A stretch of DNA of 64,000 bases from Streptomyces sp. JH14 (GTDB lineage Bacteria > Actinomycetota > Actinomycetes > Streptomycetales > Streptomycetaceae), in NCBI RefSeq assembly GCF_029428675.1, contig NZ_JAJNEL010000001.1, forward strand, positions 1,674,001 to 1,738,000, read 5' to 3'. The position numbers and the translations under genes were made by a program. The notes beneath the pieces were generated by a model. The model ran no database searches, was not told where the DNA came from, and was given only the letters and a program-made list of their open reading frames with translations. This document shows positions 16,662 to 26,029 of the stretch, in pieces (within the stretch, counting starts at the first letter, position 1; every line of letters starts with the position of its first letter).

Positions 16662-18050
16662 GTGGCGAACGACGCCAGCACCGTTTTCGACCTAGTGATC
16701 CTCGGCGGTGGTAGCGGCGGTTATGCCGCGGCCCTGCGCGGAGCGCAGCTGGGCCTGGACGTCGCTCTGATCGAGAAGGGCAAGGTCGGCGGCACCTGCC
16801 TGCACAACGGCTGCATCCCGACGAAGGCGCTGCTGCACGCCGGCGAGATCGCCGACCAGGCACGCGAGGCCGGCCAGTTCGGTGTCAAGGCCACCTTCGA
16901 GGGCATCGACATCGAGGCCGTCCACAAGTACAAGGACGAAGTGATCACCGGCCTGTACAAGGGCCTGCAGGGTCTGATCGCCTCGCGCAAGGTGACGTAC
17001 ATCGAGGGCGAGGGACGGCTCTCCTCCCCCACCTCCGTGGACGTGAACGGCCAGCGCATCCAGGGCCGCCACGTGCTCCTGGCGACCGGCTCCGTGCCGA
17101 AGTCGCTGCCGGGCCTGGAGATCGACGGCAACCGCATCATCTCCTCGGACCACGCGCTGAAGCTGGACCGCGTCCCGCAGTCCGCGATCGTGCTCGGCGG
17201 CGGCGTCATCGGCGTCGAGTTCGCCTCGGCGTGGAAGTCCTTCGGCACCGACGTCACCATCGTCGAGGGCCTGAAGCACCTCGTCCCGGTCGAGGACGAG
17301 AACAGCTCGAAGCTTCTTGAGCGCGCTTTCCGCAAGCGCGGCATCAAGTTCAACCTCGGCACCTTCTTCCAGAAGGCCGAGTACACCGAGAACGGTGTGC
17401 GGGTCACCCTCGCCGACGGCAAGACCTTCGAGGCGGAGGTGCTGCTCGTCGCTATCGGCCGCGGCCCGGTCTCGCAGGGTCTGGGCTACGAGGAGGCCGG
17501 CGTCGCGATGGACCGCGGCTATGTCCTCGTCGACGAGTACATGCAGACCAACGTCCCGACCATCTCGGCCGTGGGCGACCTGGCCCCGACTCTCCAGCTC
17601 GCGCACGTCGGCTTCGCCGAGGGCATGCTGGTGGCGGAGCGGCTGGCCGGCCAGAAGGTCGTTCCGATCGACTACGACGGTGTCCCGCGGGTGACGTACT
17701 GCCACCCCGAGGTCGCCTCCGTGGGCATCACCGAGGCCAAGGCCAAGGAGCTCTACGGCGCGGACAAGGTCGTCGCTCTGAAGTACAACCTCGCGGGCAA
17801 CGGCAAGAGCAAGATCCTCAAGACCGCGGGCGAGATCAAGCTCGTCCAGGTCAAGGACGGTGCCGTGGTCGGCGTCCACATGGTCGGTGACCGTATGGGC
17901 GAGCAGGTCGGCGAAGCCCAGCTGATCTACAACTGGGAGGCGCTGCCGGCCGAGGTCGCGCAGCTCGTCCACGCGCACCCGACGCAGAACGAGGCGCTCG
18001 GCGAGGCCCACCTGGCTCTGGCCGGCAAGCCCCTGCACTCCCACGACTGA
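16662..18050 (+). CDS. lpd: Dihydrolipoyl dehydrogenase (E3)
   Basis: A 462-residue FAD disulfide oxidoreductase that reoxidises dihydrolipoyl groups of the 2-oxoacid dehydrogenase complexes and passes electrons to NAD. FAD-binding GGGSGGYAAALRGAQLG (15-31), redox cysteines C46 and C51 in GGTCLHNGCIPTKALLH, the NAD-binding GGGVIGVEFASAW and the active-site H439-E444 pair in HAHPTQNEALGE are all intact. GTG 16662 has a perfect GGAGG 7 nt upstream. It is followed within 99 bp by sucB, the E2 subunit whose lipoyl arms are its substrate. Confidence 0.97.
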   Translation: MANDASTVFDLVILGGGSGGYAAALRGAQLGLDVALIEKGKVGGTCLHNGCIPTKALLHAGEIADQAREAGQFGVKATFEGIDIEAVHKYKDEVITGLYKGLQGLIASRKVTYIEGEGRLSSPTSVDVNGQRIQGRHVLLATGSVPKSLPGLEIDGNRIISSDHALKLDRVPQSAIVLGGGVIGVEFASAWKSFGTDVTIVEGLKHLVPVEDENSSKLLERAFRKRGIKFNLGTFFQKAEYTENGVRVTLADGKTFEAEVLLVAIGRGPVSQGLGYEEAGVAMDRGYVLVDEYMQTNVPTISAVGDLAPTLQLAHVGFAEGMLVAERLAGQKVVPIDYDGVPRVTYCHPEVASVGITEAKAKELYGADKVVALKYNLAGNGKSKILKTAGEIKLVQVKDGAVVGVHMVGDRMGEQVGEAQLIYNWEALPAEVAQLVHAHPTQNEALGEAHLALAGKPLHSHD

Positions 18051-18086
18051 TCCGGTCAGGGCGCGACGACCGACACTTCCGCACTT

Positions 18087-18120
18087 CCCCGGGCTCACAA
18101 GCCCGATCGCGAGCCCGGGG
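18087..18120 (+). promoter_or_regulatory. Hairpin in the lpd-sucB gap
   Basis: Arms 18087-18096 and 18111-18120 (CCCCGGGCTC and complement), 14-nt loop, no T-tract. It may set the ratio of E3 to E2 message by processing or partial termination. Confidence 0.5.
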
Positions 18121-18149
18121 AGACCACATCCTTAGGAGCAACTGAAACC

Positions 18150-19931
18150 ATGTCGGTTTCCGTAACCCTTCCGGCGCTCGGCGAGAGCGTCACCGAGGGA
18201 ACTGTCACCCGCTGGCTGAAGGCCGAGGGCGAGCGCGTCGAGGCCGACGAGCCGCTGCTCGAGGTCTCGACCGACAAGGTCGACACCGAGATCCCGGCCC
18301 CCGCGGCCGGCATCCTCGCGTCCATCAAGGTCGCCGAGGACGAGACCGTCGAGGTCGGCGCCGAGCTGGCCATCATCGACGACGGCACGGGCGCAGCCGC
18401 CCCGGCCGCCGCCCCGGCCGCGGAGCCCGTGGCCGCGCCTGCCGCTGCCGCTCCGGCCCCCGTCGCCGAGGCCCCTGCCGCTGCCCCGGCCCCCGCGGCC
18501 GCCGCCCCGGCCGGTGGCGCCGCCGGTACCGACGTCACCCTTCCGGCGCTCGGCGAGAGCGTCACCGAGGGCACCGTCACCCGCTGGCTGAAGGAGGTCG
18601 GCGAGGAGGTCACGGAGGACGAGCCGCTGCTCGAGGTCTCCACGGACAAGGTCGACACCGAGATCCCGGCCCCGGTCTCCGGCGTGCTGCTGGAGATCGT
18701 GGTCGCCGAGGACGAGACCGCCGAGGTCGGCGCCAAGCTCGCCGTCATCGGTGCCGCGGGCGCTGCCCCGGCTCCGGCCGCTCCGGCCCCCGTGGCCGCC
18801 CCGGCTCCGGCCGCCCCGGCCCCCGTGGCCGCTCCGGCCCCGGTCGCCCCCGCCCCGGTCGCTCCGGCCGCCCCCGCTCCGGCTCCGGCCCCGGTGGCGC
18901 CCGCCGCCCCGGTCGCCGCTCCGGCGCCCGTGGCCGCTGCTCCGGTCGCAGCTCCGGCTCCGGTCACCCCGGTCGCCCCGGCCGCGCCCGCCGGTGACGA
19001 CGGCGCGTACGTCACGCCGCTGGTCCGCAAGCTCGCCGCCGAGAACGGTGTCGACCTCGCTGCGGTCAAGGGCACCGGCGTCGGTGGCCGTATCCGCAAG
19101 CAGGACGTCGTCGCCGCTGCCGAGGCCGCCAAGGCCGCCGCAGCTGCTCCGGCCCCCGTCGCGGCTGCCCCGGCGGGCGCGAAGGCGCCGAAGCTGGAGG
19201 CGTCCCCGCTGCGCGGTCAGACGGTCAAGATGACCCGCATGCGCAAGGTCATCGGCGACAACATGATGAAGGCGCTGCACTCGCAGGCCCAGCTGACCTC
19301 GGTCCTCGAGGTCGACATCACCAAGCTGATGAAGCTGCGCAACCAGGCGAAGGCCGGCTTCGCCGCCCGTGAGGGCGTCAAGCTGTCCCCGATGCCGTTC
19401 TTCGTGAAGGCGGCGGCCCAGGCGCTGAAGGCCCACCCGGTCATCAACGCCCGGATCAACGAGGACGAGGGCACCATCACGTACTTCGACTCGGAGAACA
19501 TCGGCATCGCCGTGGACGCCGAGAAGGGTCTGATGACGCCGGTCATCAAGGGTGCGGGCGACCTGAACATCGCCGGTATCGCGAAGAAGACCGCCGAGCT
19601 GGCCGGCAAGGCCCGCGGTGGCGGCCTGACCCCGGACGACATGTCCGGTGCCACCTTCACCATCAGCAACACCGGTTCGCGCGGTGCGCTGTTCGACACC
19701 GTCATCGTGCCTCCGAACCAGGCCGCCATCCTGGGCATCGGTGCCACGGTCCGCCGCCCGGTGGTCATCGACCACCCGGACCTCGGCGAGACGATCGCGG
19801 TGCGCGACATGACGTACCTCTCGCTCTCCTACGACCACCGGCTGGTGGACGGCGCGGACGCCGCCCGCTACCTGACCGCGGTCAAGGCGATCCTCGAGGC
19901 CGGCGAGTTCGAGATGGAGCTCGGCCTGTAA
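18150..19931 (+). CDS. sucB: Dihydrolipoyllysine acyltransferase E2 (2-oxoglutarate dehydrogenase type)
   Basis: A 593-residue core subunit. Two lipoyl domains (about 1-77 and 128-204) carry lipoylated K43 and K167, each in [12 protein letters not shown]. They are joined by long Ala/Pro linkers (about 80-125 and 205-280). The E3/E1-binding domain is at about 287-322 ([28 protein letters not shown]). The catalytic acyltransferase domain (about 355-593) has H563 and D567 in [16 protein letters not shown]. In actinobacteria one E2 of this type can serve both pyruvate and 2-oxoglutarate dehydrogenase; adjacency to aceE supports that here. The ATG has AGGAG upstream. Confidence 0.93.
   Translation: MSVSVTLPALGESVTEGTVTRWLKAEGERVEADEPLLEVSTDKVDTEIPAPAAGILASIKVAEDETVEVGAELAIIDDGTGAAAPAAAPAAEPVAAPAAAAPAPVAEAPAAAPAPAAAAPAGGAAGTDVTLPALGESVTEGTVTRWLKEVGEEVTEDEPLLEVSTDKVDTEIPAPVSGVLLEIVVAEDETAEVGAKLAVIGAAGAAPAPAAPAPVAAPAPAAPAPVAAPAPVAPAPVAPAAPAPAPAPVAPAAPVAAPAPVAAAPVAAPAPVTPVAPAAPAGDDGAYVTPLVRKLAAENGVDLAAVKGTGVGGRIRKQDVVAAAEAAKAAAAAPAPVAAAPAGAKAPKLEASPLRGQTVKMTRMRKVIGDNMMKALHSQAQLTSVLEVDITKLMKLRNQAKAGFAAREGVKLSPMPFFVKAAAQALKAHPVINARINEDEGTITYFDSENIGIAVDAEKGLMTPVIKGAGDLNIAGIAKKTAELAGKARGGGLTPDDMSGATFTISNTGSRGALFDTVIVPPNQAAILGIGATVRRPVVIDHPDLGETIAVRDMTYLSLSYDHRLVDGADAARYLTAVKAILEAGEFEMELGL
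18760..18990 (+). repeat. Ala-Pro linker repeats within sucB
   Basis: Imperfect copies of GCTCCGGCCCCCGTGGCCGC-like units encode the second A/P linker. Such DNA is prone to slippage and to strain-to-strain length change. Confidence 0.7.
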
Positions 19932-19965
19932 GGCGGAGCGTGGCTCGTTGTAACCAGCCTCACCA

Positions 19966-20006
19966 GCGGCGCCCCCGTCCGGAACACTTCCGGTCGGGGG
20001 CGCCGC
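19966..20006 (+). terminator. Terminator after sucB, 12-bp perfect stem
   Basis: Arms 19966-19977 and 19995-20006 (GCGGCGCCCCCG and complement). The right arm touches the -10 box of the next gene. Confidence 0.8.
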
Positions 20007-20008
20007 CG

Positions 20009-20021
20009 TATTGTCTAGACA
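20009..20021 (+). promoter_or_regulatory. gntR promoter with a GTCTAGAC-type operator
   Basis: TATTGT (20009-20014) is a candidate -10 box. The 10-bp perfect palindrome TGTCTAGACA (20012-20021) overlaps its end. GTCTAGAC cores are known operators of GntR-family repressors, so this is probably an autoregulatory site for the regulator starting at 20085. Confidence 0.5.
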
Positions 20022-20084
20022 CCACCGGTCGCCGCTGCGACGCCGACCGGACAGGCAGCGTCGGTTTCCCCGAAGGAGCCCCTC

Positions 20085-20708
20085 ATGACCCCGCCCGTCG
20101 TCCACTCGCTGCGCGAACAGATCCGCGAGCACATCGTGGACGGGATCGTCAGCGGGCGCTGGAAGCCGGGCGAGCGGATCGTGGAGCGGCGGATCGCCAC
20201 CGAGCTGGAGGTCAGTCAGACACCCGTGCGCGAGGCACTGCGTGAGCTGGAGACCCTCCGGCTGATCGAGTCGGCGCCCAACAAGGGCGTACGGGTACGG
20301 AATCTGACGGCGGCCGATCTGGAGGAGTCGTACCCCGTACGGGCCGGCCTGGAGCAGATCGCGGCGGAGCTGGCGGCCCCGGTGCTCGGTGAGGACTGCT
20401 CGCGACTGTCGCCGCACGTGGCGGCGCTGTACGAGGCCGACCGGCTGGCCGACGGCGAGGCACAGGTGCGGCACACGGTGGCGTTCCACCGGGAGCTGGT
20501 ACGGGCCGCCGGGAACGCCGTACTGCTGCACACCTGGGAGGGGCTGGGCATCGAGGTGTTCACGGCACTCTCGATCCGCTGGCTGGGGACGGTGCAGAAG
20601 TCGTACGCGGAGGAGCACGAGGCGCTCATCGACGCGTTTCTGCGGAAGGACCCGGACATCGGTGTGCTGGTGAAGGCGCACGTCCTGGGGTGTGCGCCGC
20701 GCGCCTGA
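20085..20708 (+). CDS. GntR-family regulator, FadR/FCD subfamily
   Basis: A 207-residue repressor-type protein. The winged helix (about 7-72) reads REQIREHIVDGIVSGRWKPG, RRIATELEVSQTPVREALRELE and KGVRVRNL. The C-terminal FCD effector domain (about 78-200) is all helical and has histidines (RHTVAFHREL, HTWEGLGIEVF) at positions that often bind a metal and a carboxylate effector. It has a good Shine-Dalgarno (AAGGAG). Its position between sucB and aceE and the palindromes at 20012 and 20852 suggest control of itself and of aceE. The effector is unknown; a pyruvate-like or lactate-like acid is an inference. Confidence 0.9.
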   Translation: MTPPVVHSLREQIREHIVDGIVSGRWKPGERIVERRIATELEVSQTPVREALRELETLRLIESAPNKGVRVRNLTAADLEESYPVRAGLEQIAAELAAPVLGEDCSRLSPHVAALYEADRLADGEAQVRHTVAFHRELVRAAGNAVLLHTWEGLGIEVFTALSIRWLGTVQKSYAEEHEALIDAFLRKDPDIGVLVKAHVLGCAPRA

Positions 20709-20850
20709 GGCCGGCGCACAGATGGGCGGACAGGCGCTCGACCGGGCAGCCGACCGCCCGTTTTGATCATATTTTCGGCGTCACTCCGTGCCGCCAATCG
20801 GGGCACCGGATGCCAATTTCTTCATATCGAGAAGTTTTGCCCTCCAGCCT

Positions 20851-20880
20851 TTGATCGATCATCGATCAGCGATTTACAGT
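20851..20880 (+). promoter_or_regulatory. aceE promoter with an operator palindrome in the spacer
   Basis: -35 TTGATC (20851-20856) and -10 TACAGT (20875-20880) are separated by 18 bp. A perfect inverted repeat TGATCGA-TCA-TCGATCA (20852-20868) covers the -35 and most of the spacer, an ideal repressor position. Distance to the aceE ATG is 86 bp. The gap 20709-20966 is noticeably AT-richer than its surroundings. Confidence 0.6.
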
Positions 20881-20966
20881 TCACTTCGCGGGCCCACCGG
20901 CCCCATCGCTCTGTCCTGCCAGATAGGGCCTTTCTCCACCCCCCTCCTCTCCGGAAGGCGGCGATC

Positions 20967-23636
20967 ATGACCGACCCCGTAGGAAAGCTTCCGAGCGAGC
21001 TCGATCAGCTCCCGGACCGTGACCCGGAGGAGACCGCTGAATGGGCGGCCTCCCTCGATGCCGTCACCAGGGCCGCGGGCCCGCACCGCGCTGCGTACCT
21101 GATGCGCCGCTCGCTCCAGCACGCCGAGGGTGCCGGTCTCGCGCTGCCCAAGCTGCTGGAGACCGATTACGTCAACTCCATCCCGACCGCCGCCGAGCCC
21201 GCGTTCGACGGCGACCTGGAGATGGAATCCAAGATCACCGCCTGGAACCGCTGGAACGCGGCCGCGATGGTCACCCGTGGCGCCAAGCTCGGCGTGGGCG
21301 GCCACATAGCGACCTTCGCCTCGGCGGCCTGGCTGTACGAGACCGGCTTCAACCACTTCTTCCGCGGCAAGGAGGGGGACGGCTCCGGCGACCAGCTCTA
21401 CATCCAGGGCCACGCCTCCCCCGGCATCTACGCCCGCGCCTTCCTCGACGGCCGGCTCAGCGAGCAGCAGCTCGACAACTTCCGCCAGGAGGCGGGCGGT
21501 GACGGTCTGCCGTCCTACCCGCACCCGCGGCGGCTGCCCTGGCTGTGGGAGTTCCCCACCGTGTCGATGGGTCTCGGCCCGCTCTCGGCCATCTACCAGG
21601 CGCGCTTCAACCGCTATCTGGCCAACCGCAGCATCAAGGACACGTCGAACTCGCACGTCTGGGCGTTCCTGGGCGACGGCGAGATGGACGAGCCCGAGTC
21701 GACCGCGGCCCTCGCCCTCGCGGCGCGCGAGAAGCTCGACAACCTGACCTTCGTCATCAACTGCAACCTGCAGCGCCTCGACGGTCCGGTCCGCGCCAAC
21801 TTCCGGGTGGTCCAGGAGCTGGAGGGCGCGTTCCGCGGAGCCGGCTGGAACGTCATCAAGACGCTCTGGGGCAGCGCCTGGGACGAGCTGTTCCAGCTGG
21901 ACACCACCGGTGCGCTGGTCCGCCGGCTGCGGCAGGTACCGGACGCCCAGTTCCAGACGTACGCCACCCGCGACGTCGCGTACATCCGTGAGCACTTCTT
22001 CGGCGCCGAGCCCGCGCTCGCCGAGATGGCGAAGCTGCTCACCGACGCGAAGATCGCCGAGTGCTTCTACACCTCCCGCGGCGGCCACGAGGCCCGCAAG
22101 GTGTACGCGGCGTACCGGGCGGCCGTCGAGCACAAGGGCGCGCCGACCGTGATCCTCGCGCAGACGGTGAAGGGCTACACGCTCGGCAAGGGCTTCGAGT
22201 CCAAGAACGCCAACCACCAGATGAAGAAGCTGTCGATCGACGAGTTCAAGGGCATGCGCGAGCTGCTCGGACTCCCGATCCCGGACAGCGCCTTCGCCGA
22301 CGGCCAGGTGCCCTACGGCCACCCGGGCGCGGACTCCCCCGAGGTCCGCTACCTCCAGGAGCGCCGCGCCGCCCTCGGCGGCCCCGCCCCGGCCCGCCGG
22401 GTGCACGCGGTGGCGCTGCCGCAGCCCGAGGAGCGGGCGTTCGCCGCGCTGAAGAAGGGGTCCGGCAAGCAGGAGATGGCCACCACCATGGCCTTCGTGC
22501 GCCTGGTCAAGGACCTGATGCGGGACAAGGAGACCGGCAGGCGCTGGGTTCCGATCGTCCCGGACGAGGCCCGCACCTTCGGTATGGAGTCGCTGTTCCC
22601 GTCGGCCGGCATCTACTCGCCGCTGGGCCAGACGTACGAGCCGGTCGACCGCGACCAGCTGATGTACTACAAGGAGGCCAAGGACGGCCAGATCCTCAAC
22701 GAGGGGATCACCGAGGCCGGGGCCATGGCCGACTTCATCGCCGCGTCGACGTCGTACGCGACGCACGGCGAGACGATGATCCCCTTCTACATCTTCTACT
22801 CGATGTTCGGCTGGCAGCGGACCGGCGACCAGATGTGGCAGCTCGCCGACCAGCTCGGCAAGGGCTTCATCGTCGGCGCCACGGCGGGCCGTACGACGCT
22901 GACGGGTGAGGGCCTCCAGCACGCGGACGGCCACTCGCACCTGATCGCGGCCACGAACCCGGCGTCGCTCAACTACGACCCGGCGTTCGCGTACGAGATC
23001 GCGGTGATCGTCAAGGACGGTCTGCGCAGGATGTACGGCCCCGAGGCCGAGAACGTCTTCTACTACCTGACGGTCTACAACGAGCCGAAGCCGCAGCCCG
23101 CGATGCCGGAGGGCGTCGAGGACGGCATCGTCAAGGGTCTCTACCGCTTCAAGGAGGGCACGCCCGCCTCGGCGGACGCGCCTCGCCTGCAGCTGCTGGC
23201 CTCCGGTACGGCGATCCACTGGGCCCTGGAGGCCCAGGAGCTGCTCGCCGCGGACTGGGGTGTCACGGCCGACGTCTGGTCCGCCACGTCCTGGGGCGAG
23301 CTGCGCCGCGAGGCGCTGGAATGCGACGAGGCGCTGCTCCGCGGTGAGCAGCGGGTGCCGTACGTGACGCAGGCCCTGTCCGGTGCGCCGGGCCCGGTCC
23401 TCGCCGTCAGCGACTGGATGCGTCAGGTCCCGGACCAGATCAGCCAGTGGGTGGAGCAGGACTGGTCCTCGCTCGGCACGGACGGGTTCGGCCTGTCCGA
23501 CACCCGTGACGCGGCCCGCCGTCACTTCGGTGTCGACGCCCAGTCGGTCGCGGTCGCGGCGCTGGCCCAGCTGGCGCGGCGCGGCGAGGTGCCCGCGTCG
23601 GCGGTCAAGGAGGCACGGGACCGGTACGGGCTGTGA
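20967..23636 (+). CDS. aceE: Pyruvate dehydrogenase E1, homodimeric type
   Basis: An 889-residue thiamine-diphosphate enzyme that decarboxylates pyruvate and transfers the acetyl group to the E2 lipoyl arm. The N-terminal part YVNSIP, HIATFASAAWLYETGFNHF and QGHASPGIYARAFLDGRL is typical of AceE. The ThDP-binding motif starts GDGEMDEPES (G236-D237-G238) and ends NCNLQRLDGPV. The later pyrimidine-binding and C-terminal domains (FYIFYSMFGWQRTGDQMWQ, LTGEGLQHADGHSH) are intact. ATG 20967 follows GGAAGG. The partner E2 and E3 are encoded just upstream and lipA/lipB 7-9 kb downstream. Confidence 0.96.
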   Translation: MTDPVGKLPSELDQLPDRDPEETAEWAASLDAVTRAAGPHRAAYLMRRSLQHAEGAGLALPKLLETDYVNSIPTAAEPAFDGDLEMESKITAWNRWNAAAMVTRGAKLGVGGHIATFASAAWLYETGFNHFFRGKEGDGSGDQLYIQGHASPGIYARAFLDGRLSEQQLDNFRQEAGGDGLPSYPHPRRLPWLWEFPTVSMGLGPLSAIYQARFNRYLANRSIKDTSNSHVWAFLGDGEMDEPESTAALALAAREKLDNLTFVINCNLQRLDGPVRANFRVVQELEGAFRGAGWNVIKTLWGSAWDELFQLDTTGALVRRLRQVPDAQFQTYATRDVAYIREHFFGAEPALAEMAKLLTDAKIAECFYTSRGGHEARKVYAAYRAAVEHKGAPTVILAQTVKGYTLGKGFESKNANHQMKKLSIDEFKGMRELLGLPIPDSAFADGQVPYGHPGADSPEVRYLQERRAALGGPAPARRVHAVALPQPEERAFAALKKGSGKQEMATTMAFVRLVKDLMRDKETGRRWVPIVPDEARTFGMESLFPSAGIYSPLGQTYEPVDRDQLMYYKEAKDGQILNEGITEAGAMADFIAASTSYATHGETMIPFYIFYSMFGWQRTGDQMWQLADQLGKGFIVGATAGRTTLTGEGLQHADGHSHLIAATNPASLNYDPAFAYEIAVIVKDGLRRMYGPEAENVFYYLTVYNEPKPQPAMPEGVEDGIVKGLYRFKEGTPASADAPRLQLLASGTAIHWALEAQELLAADWGVTADVWSATSWGELRREALECDEALLRGEQRVPYVTQALSGAPGPVLAVSDWMRQVPDQISQWVEQDWSSLGTDGFGLSDTRDAARRHFGVDAQSVAVAALAQLARRGEVPASAVKEARDRYGL

Positions 23637-23642
23637 GGTGAG

Positions 23643-23666
23643 GGCGGCCGGGTGAGCCCGGCCGCC
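23643..23666 (+). terminator. Terminator after aceE
   Basis: Stem of 10 bp (23643-23652 with 23657-23666), loop TGAG, followed by GTTG. Confidence 0.75.
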
Positions 23667-23783
23667 GTTGCGCCCTCGATCGCCGGGCAGGCTTGGTCTT
23701 CAAGCGGGCCCGGCGGTCGGGGGCGTCCTTGCAGGCCCGCTGGGGCAGGCGTTGGGGGATGAGGGGCACGGCACACTTGCCCC

Positions 23784-24755
23784 ATGCGTGCTGCCCGGCT
23801 CATCAAGATGGTGCTGCTCCTCCAGTCCCGGCCCGCCATGACCGCCGCCGAGCTCGCCCAGGAGCTGGAGGTGTCCGAGCGGACCGTCGCCCGGGACGCC
23901 CAGGCGCTCTCCGAGGCGGGCGTTCCGGTGTACGCGGAACGGGGGCGGGTCGGCGGGTACCGGCTGGTGGGCGGGTACCGGACCGGGCTCACCGGGCTCG
24001 CCCGCAACGAGGCCGAAGCGCTCTTCCTCTCCGGACTGCCGTCCGCGCTGCGCGAGATGGGGCTGGAGGACGCCGCGTCGGCTGCCCGGCTCAAGGTGTC
24101 CGCCGCGCTGCTCCCCTCGCTGCGGAACGCCTCCGCCACGGCGGCTCAGCGGTTCCATCTGGACGCCCCCGGCTGGTACCAGGAGCCCGTGACGCCCGAT
24201 CTGCTGCCCGCCGTCGCGGAGGCCGTCTGGGACGACCGGATCGTCCGGGCCCGCTACCGGCGCGGTGGGACCGGCAGCGAGGCGGAGCGGGTACTGGAGC
24301 CGTATGGGCTCGTTCTCAAGGCCGGGGTCTGGTACCTCTGCGCCCGCGCCGGAACCGACGTCCGGGTGTACCGGATCGACCGGTTCACGGCGGTGGCCGT
24401 GTCCGGTGAACGGTTCGTCCGGGACGAGGACTTCGACCTGCCGGGGTTCTGGGACGAGCGGGCCGCGCAGTTCGCCCGGTCGATCCTGCGGACCGAGGTG
24501 ACGGCAAGGGTGTCGGAGGCGGGCGCGGGCCGGTTGCCGCATGTGGTGGACCGCGCGGCCGCCCTCGAGGCGCTGGACGCCGCCGGCCCGCCCGACGGCG
24601 ACGGATGGCGCACGGTCGTCCTGCCGGTCGAGTCGCTGGATGTCGCGTACAGCCAGCTGCTGGCCCTGGGGCCGGAGTTGGAGGTGCTCGAACCGGCCGC
24701 TCTGCGGAGCCGGTTCGGCGCTACCGCCGAACGGCTGAGCGACCTTTATCGCTGA
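23784..24755 (+). CDS. HTH/WYL-domain transcriptional regulator (YafY type)
   Basis: 323 residues. An N-terminal HTH_11 domain (about 5-60: RLIKMVLLLQSRPAMTAAELAQ, VSERTVARDAQALSEAGVPVYAERGRVGGYRL) is followed by a WYL domain (about 135-210; VLEPYGLVLKAGVWYLCARA) and a WCX C-terminal extension. WYL proteins bind small ligands or nucleic acid and are usually repressors. No target is evident; it is followed closely by an unrelated small gene. The sequence CACACT lies 6 nt before the ATG, so the message may be leaderless. Confidence 0.9.
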   Translation: MRAARLIKMVLLLQSRPAMTAAELAQELEVSERTVARDAQALSEAGVPVYAERGRVGGYRLVGGYRTGLTGLARNEAEALFLSGLPSALREMGLEDAASAARLKVSAALLPSLRNASATAAQRFHLDAPGWYQEPVTPDLLPAVAEAVWDDRIVRARYRRGGTGSEAERVLEPYGLVLKAGVWYLCARAGTDVRVYRIDRFTAVAVSGERFVRDEDFDLPGFWDERAAQFARSILRTEVTARVSEAGAGRLPHVVDRAAALEALDAAGPPDGDGWRTVVLPVESLDVAYSQLLALGPELEVLEPAALRSRFGATAERLSDLYR

Positions 24756-24816
24756 GGGCTTCTTTTCGGTGTCTGAGCGTGCGTCGCCTGCCGTCAAGGC
24801 CGATGCTTGTCCCGTG

Positions 24817-25338
24817 ATGGACGAGACGGAGTTCTGGGAGATCATCGACAACACCCGCGAGGCCGCCGAGGGCGACCCCGAGGACCATGCCGACCTGCTC
24901 GTCGAACGGCTGGTGCAGCTCGATCCCGAATCCGTGCTGGACTTCGCCCGGCACTTCGAGGCGCGCTACAACCGCGCGTACCGCTGGGACGTGTGGGGCG
25001 CCGCCGCCGTGCTGCTCGGCGGCGCGAGCGACGACGCCTTCGACTTCTTCCGCTGCTGGCTGATCGGCCAGGGCCGGGAGGTCTTCGAGGGGGCGGTGCA
25101 CGATCCGGACAGCCTCGCCGACCTCCTCGACGACTTCGACGAGGAGGTCGACGGGGACGCCGAGGAGCTCGGCTACTCCGCCGACGAGGCGTACGAGCAG
25201 CTCACCGGCATCGTCACGCCCGACCTCGGCCTTCCGCCGCAGCCCACCGAGCCGGAGGGCACCCCGTTCGCCTTCGAGGACGACACGGCTCTGGCGCAGC
25301 GGTTCCCGCTGCTCTGGGAGCGGTTCGGCACCGCGTGA
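24817..25338 (+). CDS. DUF4240 domain protein
   Basis: A 173-residue acidic cytoplasmic protein. MDETEFWEIIDNTREAAEGD is the DUF4240 start; the core continues with RYNRAYRWDVWGAAAVLLGGASDDAFDFFRCWLIGQGR. This W/R/D-rich helical domain is common in actinobacteria, with function unknown. ATG 24817 is preceded by an in-frame GTG at 24814. It is convergent with the acetyltransferase gene. Confidence 0.82.
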   Translation: MDETEFWEIIDNTREAAEGDPEDHADLLVERLVQLDPESVLDFARHFEARYNRAYRWDVWGAAAVLLGGASDDAFDFFRCWLIGQGREVFEGAVHDPDSLADLLDDFDEEVDGDAEELGYSADEAYEQLTGIVTPDLGLPPQPTEPEGTPFAFEDDTALAQRFPLLWERFGTA

Positions 25339-25392
25339 CCCGCCCCGCCCGCGCTGCGCACCGTCCGGTGCCGGGCCGCCCGGGATCCCTGC

Positions 25393-25911
25393 TCACGAGG
25401 TGAGCGAACGGCCCATCAGCACGTCGTCGACGTACCGTCCCGCGAGGAGGAACTCACCGGGCAGTACACCCTCGACGACGAACCCCTCCGACTCGTACAG
25501 CGCACGCGCGGGCGCATTGTGCCCGAGCACCCGCAGCGTCATCCGGCTCGCGCCCTCGCCGCGTGCCGCCGCGAGCGCGGCGCGCAGCAGTCCCCTGGCG
25601 ACACCGCGGCCACGTGCCCAGTCGGCCACCGCCAGGCCCTGTATCTGGCGCACATGGGTGTGGCAGGCCAGCGGAGTCGGCAGGACGACCCTGATGTACC
25701 CGGCGATGCGCACCTCGCCCGCCGCGTCCTGCGCCTCGGCGACGAGCAGGTGTTCGGGCCGGCTGCGGTCGCTGAAGAACGGCTCGTACGGCGGCTGCGG
25801 CCGCGACTGAACCGAGTGCAGGGTCGACCAGGTGGCCCGGTCGAGTTCGCCGAGTGCGGTGTCGTCGCTGAGAAGCGCGGGGCGGACGGGGTGGGTGCGG
25901 TGTTCGGCCAT
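25393..25911 (-). CDS. GNAT-family N-acetyltransferase
   Basis: A 172-residue acetyl-CoA-dependent transferase. The conserved motif A is IQGLAVADWARGRGVARGLLRAAL (about 90-113; the R-G-R-G-V-A pyrophosphate loop), preceded by VRIAGYIRVVL and followed by the strand-8 segment LRVLGHNAPARALYESEGF. It resembles single-domain GNATs that acetylate small molecules or protein N-termini; substrate unknown. ATG 25911 is preferred over a GTG three codons upstream. Confidence 0.88.
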   Translation of the reverse strand: MAEHRTHPVRPALLSDDTALGELDRATWSTLHSVQSRPQPPYEPFFSDRSRPEHLLVAEAQDAAGEVRIAGYIRVVLPTPLACHTHVRQIQGLAVADWARGRGVARGLLRAALAAARGEGASRMTLRVLGHNAPARALYESEGFVVEGVLPGEFLLAGRYVDDVLMGRSLTS

Positions 25912-26029
25912 GCGCGTCACTGTGCCATGGCCCCTCCGGTGCCGTCACTGCATATCCGCCGCGCCCGGGCCGAGGACCGGAGCCGTCGGAGGCGAGGCGC
26001 CTCACCCGCCCCTGCGGCAGGATGGGGCC

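Noticed and set aside
16447..16863. Minus-strand frame opposite the lpd start
   Set aside because: R/G-rich shadow spanning a palindromic non-coding region and the beginning of lpd.
18132..20681. 849-codon minus-strand open frame opposite sucB and gntR
   Set aside because: Low-complexity R/G/D-rich translation; a reflection of the A/P linker and other coding sequence.
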